Source: JBFMGD01 sp040751775 (lineage in GTDB: Bacteria; Bacillota; Dethiobacteria; DTU022). Taken from it: a stretch of 36,175 nucleotides of DNA. Under the pieces are notes generated by a model. That model had not been told where the DNA came from. It did no database searches and worked only from the letters and a program-made list of their open reading frames with translations. How positions within the stretch are numbered: the stretch's first letter is position 1; every line of letters starts with the position of its first letter. Positions 8,214-14,513 of the stretch are shown piece by piece. Position numbers and translations under genes: made by a program. The stretch is taken from contig JBFMGD010000028.1 in the NCBI GenBank assembly GCA_040751775.1, positions 1 through 36,175 on the forward strand, written 5' to 3'.

Positions 8214-9404
8214 TTACATCCTTCCGTCGAGAAACTTACCAGTTTCTTTATGGGCAAAGTTCGGTATCATATCATGAAAAAGCTGAACAATTTCTTCGCG
8301 GGTCCAGCTGCCGTGTCCTTTCATAGCTGCAGTGGTTTGCAAAAAGTATTCAAGCTTTTCAATATCATAATCCGGCTCATTTTTGATAATACCGATACTT
8401 TTAAAACGCTCCAAGTCCAGTAACTCTTGTTCTGTATAAAACTCTTCGAAGTCTTTTTCTCCGGTGGTATCGCTATCAAAAAAATAACAGGGCCACTTAC
8501 GTTTTACCCTGAGATCTTTGATGTTTTGGCGGGCTTTTTCTTCTGTTTCACAAACGACAGCTTCATAACCCAACTGTGCTAGATATCGCACGGCTATCTC
8601 GGAAAAGGTGACCATGTGCAGTCTCTCGCTCAGTTTCGGAAAAAAGATATCCCGGTTTTCACCCAGCAAACAAGACATTAAACAAAGTTCACCCGACTCT
8701 TGCGGTGTAACAAAATACCGCCTGACATCTTTTGGTGCCGAAAGGGGTTGTCCCTTTTGCATGCGCTGATTGAAGCCATGTAAAAGGCTACCGTCCGAGA
8801 AAACCACATTGGCAAAGCGCGCTGTGGAAACGGGTATTTCCAGGCTGCGGCGCATTAAAAACATTTCCATGATTCGCTTGGAGGCACCCATCATATTGAC
8901 CGGGTTGGCGGCCTTGTCGGTTGAAACACAGAAGTATTTTTTTGCACCTGATGCGATAGATTGAATTAGGGTATTCTCAGTATTTAGAATGTTTACATCT
9001 ATCATGCGCATTAAGGTGTAGGGATCTTTTTCGCTCCGCACATGTTTAAGGGCAGAGAGATTTAAGACATAATAGTATGGTCCTTCATTTTGAAACATGG
9101 TATTGAATTCAATGCTGCCGCAATCAATAGCGAATGTTTTGAAATCGCCTTCGATATATCCTAAAGAGCTGCGAATATCTCGCACTAATTCAACTAAGTT
9201 GTTTTCGTTAATATCAACGACATGCAAAACTTTTGGATGACGTTTAAAGATTTCTTTTGCAACTGCCTGACCAATTGTGCCGGCACCGCCGATTACTAAG
9301 AAAGATGAATTGCTTACTATTTCTTGGAGTTCTTGTTCATATGTATTGAGATCTTCTGTGAAGAGTTGTTTTGTGCGGCCTATGAGTTTTAGGACATCAA
9401 ACAA
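8214..9404 (-). CDS. Nucleotide-sugar 4,6-dehydratase (UDP-GlcNAc type)
   Basis: This soluble NAD(P)-dependent short-chain dehydrogenase probably converts UDP-N-acetylglucosamine to a 4-keto-6-deoxy sugar, the entry to many bacterial amino-deoxy sugars. The Rossmann motif GGAGTIG is at residues 39-45. The catalytic STDKAANPVNMMGASK segment spans 161-176, where methionine replaces the usual tyrosine of the YxxxK pair, as is normal for FlaA1/PseB/CapD relatives. At 396 residues it is a little longer than FlaA1. The start appears to be a TTG at 9404. It is the first gene of the 3' polysaccharide block and is coupled to the following sugar-phosphate transferase. No aminotransferase of the PseC/PglE type is present in the window to complete the sugar. 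Confidence 0.88.
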   Translation of the reverse strand: MFDVLKLIGRTKQLFTEDLNTYEQELQEIVSNSSFLVIGGAGTIGQAVAKEIFKRHPKVLHVVDINENNLVELVRDIRSSLGYIEGDFKTFAIDCGSIEFNTMFQNEGPYYYVLNLSALKHVRSEKDPYTLMRMIDVNILNTENTLIQSIASGAKKYFCVSTDKAANPVNMMGASKRIMEMFLMRRSLEIPVSTARFANVVFSDGSLLHGFNQRMQKGQPLSAPKDVRRYFVTPQESGELCLMSCLLGENRDIFFPKLSERLHMVTFSEIAVRYLAQLGYEAVVCETEEKARQNIKDLRVKRKWPCYFFDSDTTGEKDFEEFYTEQELLDLERFKSIGIIKNEPDYDIEKLEYFLQTTAAMKGHGSWTREEIVQLFHDMIPNFAHKETGKFLDGRM

Positions 9405-9410
9405 GATAAT

Positions 9411-9441
9411 CCCCCCTGCCCCCCTTAGGAAAGGGGGGAGA
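9411..9441. repeat. C/G-run palindromic interspersed repeat, copy 1
   Basis: A run of C, a short gap, another C-run, then a G-run (CCCCCCTTAGGAAAGGGGGG as core) forms a strong hairpin. Similar elements are at 11113-11150 and 19242-19268. It lies just upstream of the dehydratase start and may act as a transcript barrier. Confidence 0.6.
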
Positions 9442-9521
9442 AAAAAATTTAAATCAGATGTCTACCATATAGTTACAAAAGCTTCGCTTAAATCCTCCCA
9501 GTATTTCCCATATACTGAATA

Positions 9522-10144
9522 TTAAGTATATTTTCCTATATTATTGCAAGGGTGTGTCTTTATCGCCTCGCGCAACTGCGTCTGAGTCACACGTAAATAT
9601 ACTTGAGTTGTACGTACTGATTTATGTCCGGCCAGCTTCTTCAAAGCCATCAAATCGGCCCCTTCATGAAACAGCATAGTCAGGCATGTATGGCGCAGAT
9701 GGCGCACTGATAACCTGGGTTTTTGTATGCCCGCATCCTGACAGAGATTACGAAATAAATTATACAATGAATCTATTTCACTTGAGACAGGAAGACGCAC
9801 ACCCATATATGATTTCAGCGCAAGGCTGGTGTTTTCCGTTATCGGAACAAGTCTCTCCCGAAAGCCTTTCCCTTGAACCAGCAGGGTCCTCTCATTTAAA
9901 TCTATATCGCCGGTCCGCAGCCTGAGTACTTCGCCTACACGCAGACCCGTCTGCATCATCACCCGTAGGAAGGAATATCTTGAGTAACCTCCCGGTGGTA
10001 ACCGGTAAGCTGCTCTCTGACGTTAAGCCGTCTTTTGGAATACCTGGTCCATCTTCTCATCCGGTAATTCCTCTTCAAATTATTTGGAGAGACCGGCGGT
10101 TTAGGTATATAGAGGAAGAAAGGCCTCAGCCATTTTTCACGCAA
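9522..10144 (-). pseudogene. Tyrosine recombinase remnant (integrase, decayed N-terminus)
   Basis: The open C-terminal part (9522-9962) carries the tyrosine-recombinase catalytic residues: R in QTGLRVGEVL, HLRH in SVRHLRHT, H in LAGHKSVRTT and the nucleophile Y in TQVYLRV. Upstream the same frame continues as YRLPPGGYSRYSFLRV but meets a TAA at 10023-10025. Beyond that the core-binding part survives partly in another frame as IPKPPVSPNNLKR. So the gene has an in-frame stop and a frameshift, and most of its N-terminal DNA-binding domain is absent. It marks a former mobile element at the edge of the polysaccharide locus. The 146-residue C-terminal piece might still be made, but is unlikely to recombine DNA alone. 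Confidence 0.8.
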
Positions 10145-10231
10145 TATTAAAAAAGAGCGCCGGCTTTCTTTTTAGAAAACCTATCTACGCTCTGACCTAC
10201 TTGCATGTTTTATCACCATCATATCGGAAAT

Positions 10232-10605
10232 TTACTGCACAATATCCTTCATCAACTCAATTAATTTCTTCACCTCTTCGATTTCTTGCTTTAGAACATC
10301 TTTTTCAAGCAAGGTAAATGCCACATAATCTGCATCTTCACGATCTTGCATTATAGTATCGTATAGCATTCCGTATTTCATAGGCACAATAGCCGAAACG
10401 CAGCTCTTACAGCGCTATGCTTTTTAAATCTTAGACCCTTACGAATCAAAACGGCACTCACTGCATAAAATGCAGCATAATAAATGCGATTTGCACAAAA
10501 ATCTAGATTACCAACTTTCAACTCATTTTCTGCAGCATTAATGCTGCGTTTCGCTTTGTCTAACCAGTATTGAGCCAATGTAGTTTGAGCAGTTTCGTTT
10601 TCCAC
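10232..10605 (-). pseudogene. HEPN-domain protein, broken (partner of MNT)
   Basis: The frame opens with a HEPN four-helix sequence (AQYWLDKAKRSINAAENEL, then CANRIYYAAFYAVSAVL and KKHSAVRAAF) and stops early at 10378. In another frame the expected HEPN ending follows at once: YGMLYDTIMQDREDADYVAF, continuing to a stop at 10232-10234. About 12 residues of the family are replaced by 17 bases of out-of-frame sequence, which suggests a deletion of roughly 20 bases. HEPN proteins paired with MNT nucleotidyltransferases are RNase toxins. Here the toxin is probably dead while its antitoxin remains whole. It overlaps the MNT stop by one base (TAGTG). Confidence 0.75.
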
Positions 10606-10946
10606 TAAACAACCACTCCGTCTCTCTCCACCTCTTCTTTAATTAGCATGATTGAGTAGATACCCTGTTCCCAATTATACTTATCAACAACAGTAACACT
10701 TATGTTAGTATCAAATTCCCAATTAATTTCTGTAACAATATTATAAACAACATGCCTTTCCCGATGTGATAGCTGTTCAGTGGTAACCAATAGTACATCC
10801 AGATCCGAACCCTCTTCTGCTTCCCCACGTGAGGTAGAGCCGAAGATAGTAACACTATTAATATTATATAATTGTTTTACTCTTTCTTTAAAGCGCTCTA
10901 AGGCTTTTTTTTGATTTCTATCTAGGTTTAAGATTCTATCTTTCAT
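10605..10946 (-). CDS. MNT-type minimal nucleotidyltransferase (antitoxin of MNT/HEPN pair)
   Basis: This 113-residue protein has the polymerase-beta-like nucleotidyltransferase signature GSTSRGEAEEGSDLDVLL, with G36-S37 and the metal-binding D48 and D50. In characterised MntA/HepT systems this enzyme transfers AMP to the HEPN toxin and silences its RNase activity. It is the upstream gene of a two-gene AT-rich unit whose HEPN partner begins on the last base of its stop codon. A promoter with an overlapping palindrome lies just upstream. The coding sequence is intact, so the pair now looks like an orphan antitoxin next to a broken toxin. Confidence 0.87.
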   Translation of the reverse strand: MKDRILNLDRNQKKALERFKERVKQLYNINSVTIFGSTSRGEAEEGSDLDVLLVTTEQLSHRERHVVYNIVTEINWEFDTNISVTVVDKYNWEQGIYSIMLIKEEVERDGVVV

Positions 10947-10957
10947 AAAACCACTTA

Positions 10958-10991
10958 ATCATATTACATGATATGTTACTTTAAAATTCAA
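10958..10991 (-). promoter_or_regulatory. Promoter and candidate operator of the MNT/HEPN pair
   Basis: Read on the minus strand: TTGAAT (-35, 10986-10991), a 17-base spacer and TGTAAT (-10, 10963-10968). An inverted repeat ATCAT-ATTAC-ATGAT at 10958-10972 covers the -10 box, which fits repression by the antitoxin complex. This is inference from pattern only. Confidence 0.5.
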
Positions 10992-11112
10992 TGTTCAAGT
11001 CAGGACGAACTAAGAGGACGTCCTTCGCCATACAATTATATTAGAATGCTGAAAAAGGGCATACTTCCCCCTTCTCTTGCCGGAAAGCTTTAACGCACGT
11101 CGGCAAGCTTGA

Positions 11113-11150
11113 TCCCCCCCACCCCGACCTCCCCCACCAAGGGGGAGGGA
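11113..11150. repeat. C/G-run palindromic interspersed repeat, copy 2
   Basis: CCTCCCCC (11128-11135) and GGGGGAGG (11141-11148) form a perfect 8-bp stem with a 5-base loop, preceded by another C-run. It lies just downstream of the MarR-type gene and could end its transcript. Confidence 0.6.
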
Positions 11151-11165
11151 GTAAAGAGGGAGGCT

Positions 11166-11693
11166 CTATAAAAGTTTCAGTATATTGACGACCCGGTTGT
11201 TGACAGGCAGTTTTTCTTCTTCCTCGTGGCGCCAGGTGAGCACCAGTTGGTTTTCCAGCGTTGGCGGCGGCTCCTGATCCGGTCTCCACACCCGGAAAGA
11301 AAGACCCAAGTCGCGCAGGCAGCTTTTCAGGATCTGCTCTACTTCGTCGGCGGGGCCGTAGAGGATGACCTGACGCTCGAACCGTCCCCCCGGCAACGCT
11401 TGCCTGGATTGCACCAGTTCTTCCACAGCGCCGGTAATCTCGATGATCTGGCGGTAGGAGCGGCGCACGTAATGATATGTAAGCCTGGTTTTCTCTCTCA
11501 TCCCCTGGGGGGTGAGGATATAGCGCATGGTGCGGGGGTTGAGTTTTTCTACTTTGATCAGGCCTTTGCGCACCATTCTTTTCAATAATAGATTTACCGC
11601 CCCCAAGGAAAGGCCTGTCCAGGTAGCGATTTTGCGCTGGGTCGTTAGTTCGTGATTCTGCAGGTGCGTCAAGACTTGATATTCATATTCCAT
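11166..11693 (-). CDS. MarR-type winged-helix regulator, EPS-associated
   Basis: This 175-residue protein has an N-terminal winged helix (about residues 5-75: EYQVLTHLQNHELTTQRKIA, LSLGAVNLLLKRMVRKGLI, TPQGMREKTRL). A second region, with QVILYGPADEVEQILKSCL at its centre, resembles a small-molecule or dimerisation domain. The first half fits the MarR-like regulators found in exopolysaccharide loci. The ATG at 11693 with AGAGGA close upstream is preferred over an ATG at 11726 that has no ribosome site. A perfect 15-base palindrome 38 bases upstream of the start is a good candidate for its own operator. It sits within the locus it would control, but is now flanked by mobile remnants. Confidence 0.8.
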   Translation of the reverse strand: MEYEYQVLTHLQNHELTTQRKIATWTGLSLGAVNLLLKRMVRKGLIKVEKLNPRTMRYILTPQGMREKTRLTYHYVRRSYRQIIEITGAVEELVQSRQALPGGRFERQVILYGPADEVEQILKSCLRDLGLSFRVWRPDQEPPPTLENQLVLTWRHEEEEKLPVNNRVVNILKLL

Positions 11694-11730
11694 TTTTCCT
11701 CTGCTCCTAAACCCTGAAAAGAGCATGCAA

Positions 11731-11745
11731 GTTCATCATATGAAC
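11731..11745. promoter_or_regulatory. Candidate operator of the MarR-type regulator
   Basis: GTTCATCATATGAAC is a perfect inverted repeat with 6-base arms and a 3-base centre. It lies 38 bases upstream of the regulator's start, where an autoregulatory site would be expected. I saw no second copy in the window. Confidence 0.5.
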
Positions 11746-11784
11746 AATGTTACCGGTCATGGAACGAGTTGTCAAGACAGAATT

Positions 11785-12012
11785 TTATGATTGACTTTCG
11801 ATACCTTGGGGTATCAGCCTTTCCTTATCGCCCTTGCCCCTGACACGGACGTAGCCCTCTATTAAGTTGATATCGCGTCGTTCTAATTGCACCAGTTCAT
11901 CCAAGCGCAGTCCCGTCTGCAGAAAGAGCCGCATCATGGCGTGGTCCCGGTAGGGCCGGAAGGCATAGAGGCGGGCCGGGTTGCGCTTAGCCGTCCCTCC
12001 AGCACCACGCAC
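11785..12012 (-). pseudogene. Tyrosine recombinase fragment (XerD-like)
   Basis: Only the first part of a catalytic domain remains: YRDHAMMRLFLQTGLRLDEL holds the first catalytic arginine, followed by the beta-sheet segment VRVRGKGDKERLIP. The frame then stops, before any HxxR, H or Y motif. Upstream coding sequence is lost next to the VapC gene. It differs in sequence from the remnant at 9.5-10.1 kb, so at least two integrase genes have decayed here. Confidence 0.75.
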
Positions 12013-12036
12013 GGTGCGAGGGTTGAGTTTCTTGCA

Positions 12037-12414
12037 CTATAGATAATCTACTTGTACATCAATGGCTTTGATAAAATCCTTGTCCATCGTGACAATTTTT
12101 AAATCAAAACTTTTTGCAATAAGGCACTGGTAGGTATCATCAAAATCTAAACCTGTTATCCTGCTATAATCGAATATTGAAGTATACATATCTACCGGCA
12201 AATTATAAACAGGTATTCTTTCAAGAACTTCTGATGCAAACATATAAAAAACATCCTGCCTCTTGTTGCGATAAAGAATCACCCCAATTGAATGGAGCGA
12301 GAAATCGGAAATTGTCAATCTACCAAGGTTTGAATTCAAAAAGTGTTCGCACTGATCACTTTTTTCCTGACCGAGAAGTATCTCCAATAAGATATTCGTA
12401 TCTAAAAGATACAT
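12037..12414 (-). CDS. vapC: PIN-domain toxin, VapC-like
   Basis: This 125-residue PIN-domain protein is a probable metal-dependent ribonuclease toxin. It shows the acidic pattern of the family: D5 in LLDTNILLEIL with E11, and a second cluster in GLDFDDTYQ near residues 91-99. A further acidic site is in IVTMDKDF. Its ATG at 12414 shares one base with the antitoxin's stop (TAATG), and GGAG just before it serves as ribosome site, so the pair is tightly coupled. The gene is AT-rich compared with the surrounding chromosome and lies between an integrase fragment and a tyrosine-kinase gene, consistent with transfer. Confidence 0.88.
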   Translation of the reverse strand: MYLLDTNILLEILLGQEKSDQCEHFLNSNLGRLTISDFSLHSIGVILYRNKRQDVFYMFASEVLERIPVYNLPVDMYTSIFDYSRITGLDFDDTYQCLIAKSFDLKIVTMDKDFIKAIDVQVDYL

Positions 12415-12701
12415 TATCTCCACTCCAATGATTTATGCTGTAACTCTACAGAGGTATACTGCTCTCTGATATTTGATAAGGCACCCTTCCAGCTAAAAGT
12501 GAAAGCGGCCTTATCATTATCAGCCTCATCCTTAATATCCTTTTGCATATTCGCAAAGGTAAGCTTGGCAGCATTAGTAAAAAAAATCTTATCGCCGTCC
12601 TCAATAAATATAACCTTGTCTCCGTCTTTTAAGTTGAGTTTTTTACGTATATCAACAGGGATTGTAATCTGACCTTTGCTTGTAATTTTTGCAATTTCCA
12701 T
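12414..12701 (-). CDS. vapB: AbrB/MazE-family antitoxin, VapB-like
   Basis: This 95-residue protein begins with a swapped-hairpin AbrB DNA-binding domain: AKITSKGQITIPVDIRKKL, then LKDGDKVIFIEDGDKIFF. The remaining half is charged and should wrap the VapC toxin. It is first in the operon, with AAGGAGG before the ATG and a near-consensus promoter upstream. Antitoxins of this type bind their own promoter, alone and more strongly in complex with the toxin. Confidence 0.88.
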   Translation of the reverse strand: MEIAKITSKGQITIPVDIRKKLNLKDGDKVIFIEDGDKIFFTNAAKLTFANMQKDIKDEADNDKAAFTFSWKGALSNIREQYTSVELQHKSLEWR

Positions 12702-12730
12702 TAGTATTCCTCCTTACTTTCCTTACATAA

Positions 12731-12758
12731 ATTATATCTTTTTCCGTCAAATTGTCAA
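12731..12758 (-). promoter_or_regulatory. Promoter of vapBC
   Basis: On the minus strand, TTGACA (12753-12758) and TATAAT (12731-12736) are both perfect consensus, with a 16-base spacer. It overlaps the last codons of the upstream tyrosine-kinase gene, so the operon brought or gained its own promoter. Confidence 0.75.
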
Positions 12759-13532
12759 CCCCGATCTATAGTGTTTTTCTAGCCCAGGGGTGTTTTTCCG
12801 GTCTTTTTTCCGGGAAGTCCCGCTGTCGCTGTAGTAATAATGGTAATAGCTGTAGTACCCTTTTCTGTTGGGCACCCCGTTAATTACGGCGCCGATGATG
12901 TTGGCATGCACTTTTTTTAGCTGTTCCAGGGCGAATACCGCCGCCTCGCGGGTGACGCGCCCGTAATCAAGCACAAAGAGGGTGGCGTTGACGAGGCGGG
13001 ATAAAATGGCCGCGTCGGTGACGGACATGACCGGCGGCGAATCGAAGAGCACATAGTCAAAGCGGTTGGCCAGCACGTTGATCATGCTTTTCATCTTCTC
13101 GGTGGAGAGCAGCTCCGCCGGGTTCGGCGGGATCGGGCCGCTCGGCAGGATATAGAGGTTTTCCACCAGGCTTTTATGCACCGCCCGGTTCAGATCCATG
13201 GTCACGTCGAAGAGCAGGCTGGTCAGGCCCGGCTCGTTAATGATATTAAAATAACGGTGCAGGGCCGGTTTGCGCAGGTCGGTATCGACCAGCAGGACCG
13301 AGTAACCGGTTTGGGCCAGGGTCACGCCGAGGTTGACGGTGGTGGTGGTCTTGCCGCAACCGGGGGTGGCGCCTGCTACGAGGATCGTCCTGACCTGATT
13401 GTCGACACCGGTGAACTGGATGTTTGTCCGCAAGGTCCGGAAAGCCTCGGTAAAGGGCGAATGCGGATCGAAGTTACAGCCGGCATTACTTGAGGGTACG
13501 GCATGCCGTGCCCCTGTATTACGTATTGACAA
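12747..13532 (-). CDS. Tyrosine kinase of CpsD/CapB type, second copy with replaced 5' end
   Basis: This bacterial tyrosine-kinase P-loop protein controls chain length and export of polysaccharide with a Wzz-type adaptor. It has Walker A GATPGCGKTTTT (54-65), Walker A' LLVDTDLRKP, Walker B VLFDSPP and a C-terminal tyrosine cluster (YYSYYHYYYS) for autophosphorylation. It is very similar to the kinase at 14514-15263 from FDPHSPFTEAFRTLRTN onward. Its first 20 residues are unrelated: they are encoded by a palindromic repeat and by the hicAB promoter region. The only available upstream start is a TTG at 13532 without a ribosome site. I think the hicAB insertion removed the native start, so expression is doubtful. 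Confidence 0.8.
   Translation of the reverse strand: MSIRNTGARHAVPSSNAGCNFDPHSPFTEAFRTLRTNIQFTGVDNQVRTILVAGATPGCGKTTTTVNLGVTLAQTGYSVLLVDTDLRKPALHRYFNIINEPGLTSLLFDVTMDLNRAVHKSLVENLYILPSGPIPPNPAELLSTEKMKSMINVLANRFDYVLFDSPPVMSVTDAAILSRLVNATLFVLDYGRVTREAAVFALEQLKKVHANIIGAVINGVPNRKGYYSYYHYYYSDSGTSRKKDRKNTPGLEKHYRSGLTI
13494..13515. repeat. Palindromic repeat GGCATGCC type, copy 1
   Basis: The sequence GTACGGCATGCCGTGCCCCTG at this place is closely matched at 22718-22738 by a version lacking one G. The core GGCACGGCATGCCGTGCC is a palindrome seen in many genomes as an interspersed element. Here it forms the 5' end of the second tyrosine-kinase frame. Confidence 0.55.
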
Positions 13533-13554
13533 TACGTGTTAATCATAATATTAT
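13521..13554 (+). promoter_or_regulatory. hicAB promoter with overlapping palindromic operator
   Basis: TTGACA (13526-13531), a 17-base spacer and TATTAT (13549-13554) make a strong promoter. A perfect 17-base inverted repeat, ACGTATTGACAATACGT (13521-13537), has 8-base arms and covers the -35 box. HicB antitoxins with a ribbon-helix-helix tail repress their own operons, and this is an obvious binding site. Confidence 0.7.
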
Positions 13555-13582
13555 TAACATGAAAGGACGGTGCCGGTTACAC

Positions 13583-13777
13583 ATGCGGAGCGAGGCCTCA
13601 CAGGACATCATCAAACGGCTGGAAAGCGAAGGCTGGTATCTCGTTCGCACAAAAGGTTCGCATCATCAATTTAAGCATAATGAAAAACCCGGCACTGTAA
13701 CCATTCAGCATCCCAAAAAGTCGATATATGGTCATACTCTCAGAAGCATTTACCGTCAGGCTGATTGGGATTGGTAG
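13583..13777 (+). CDS. hicA: HicA mRNA interferase toxin
   Basis: This 64-residue protein has the double-stranded-RNA-binding-like fold of HicA. The family signature is clear: IIKRLESEGWYLVRTKGSHHQFKH, with the catalytic histidine H27 in GSH, then a PGTVTIQHPKK strand and the TLRSIYRQA helix. It degrades mRNA when free of HicB. The frame is open further upstream, but family alignment favours the ATG at 13583, about 12 bases after AAAGGACGG. It is the first gene of the hicAB pair, on the strand opposite to all neighbouring polysaccharide genes. Confidence 0.9.
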   Translation: MRSEASQDIIKRLESEGWYLVRTKGSHHQFKHNEKPGTVTIQHPKKSIYGHTLRSIYRQADWDW

Positions 13778-13815
13778 AAAACACACCACAAACTAAACAA
13801 AAAGGAGTGCACCAA

Positions 13816-14250
13816 ATGGCAGACCGCTATATTTTCCCGGCGGTATTTTATCCACCTGAGGAGGAGGGTCTTGATTTCTGCGTTGTCTTTCCCGACCTTG
13901 ACGCGGCTACTCAAGGCGAAACCCTGCAGCAGGCGCTGGATATGGCGAAAGAACTTTTAGAACTGACTCTTTTCGGTCTGGAGGAGGATGGAGAAAAAAT
14001 CCCGGCCGCCTCGGACCCGTCTCATATCGCCCCGGATCGTCCCGGCGCATTTGTGACCCTGATCTCGGTTTATATGCCTACTGTGCGTGCTGAGGCGGCC
14101 CAACAGTATGTCAGAAAAACTGTCACGGTGCCAAGATGGTTGAACGAACTGGCGGAGGATGCCGGCATAAACTTTTCGCGGTCGCTGCAGACAGCGTTGC
14201 GGCTAAAGCTCGACGTTTCCGATCCTCCGGTCGATGTTACGAATAAATAG
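13816..14250 (+). CDS. hicB: HicB antitoxin with ribbon-helix-helix DNA-binding tail
   Basis: This 144-residue antitoxin has an N-terminal partial RNase-H-like HicB domain (FPAVFYPPEEEGLDFCVVFPDLDAA as strand pattern, then QALDMAKELLELTL). Its C-terminal part, VRKTVTVPRWLNELAEDAGI followed by NFSRSLQTALR, is a ribbon-helix-helix domain that would bind the operator upstream. The ATG at 13816 has AAAGGAG 8 bases before it. Together with HicA it is a complete, apparently functional toxin-antitoxin unit inserted between two tyrosine-kinase genes. Confidence 0.9.
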   Translation: MADRYIFPAVFYPPEEEGLDFCVVFPDLDAATQGETLQQALDMAKELLELTLFGLEEDGEKIPAASDPSHIAPDRPGAFVTLISVYMPTVRAEAAQQYVRKTVTVPRWLNELAEDAGINFSRSLQTALRLKLDVSDPPVDVTNK

Positions 14251-14303
14251 AAAAAGCCACGTCCATTCCTGGAGGCCGAGGGGGAAATAGCAGATGGTTC
14301 GTA

Positions 14304-14462
14304 CTATTTATAGCGGATGCAGAATTCCTCGGGGAATTTTAATTTGCCGACCACATTGTAAGGGGTTAAGTCGAGGTGGTCGTAGAGATTGCGGCGTTTG
14401 AGCATCTTTTGACGCTCTTTTTTCCTTCTTGCTCGTTGTGCGTCCCGGTCGGGATGGCCCAT
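14304..14462 (-). CDS. Small basic protein of 52 residues downstream of the tyrosine kinase
   Basis: This ORF is short but well supported: the ATG at 14462 follows GGAGG with 7-base spacing, and it lies on the same strand 51 bases after the kinase stop. It encodes MGHPDRDAQRARRKKERQK, then a KRRNLYDHLDLTPYNVVGK segment and a hydrophobic-aromatic ending (LKFPEEFCIRYK). The first half is very basic and should be helical. I do not recognise the family. Its place suggests it was once between the two kinase copies and could be an accessory of the kinase. The hicAB insertion lies just beyond its end. Confidence 0.6.
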   Translation of the reverse strand: MGHPDRDAQRARRKKERQKMLKRRNLYDHLDLTPYNVVGKLKFPEEFCIRYK

Positions 14463-14513
14463 GATGAAACCTCCTTGCCGCTACAATATGTTGATTAGGA
14501 AAGGCAGCCTTGC

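Noticed and set aside
9480..9540. Possible promoter ahead of the dehydratase
   Set aside because: Only poor -35/-10 matches are present and the C/G-run repeat lies between them and the gene, so I could not define a promoter.
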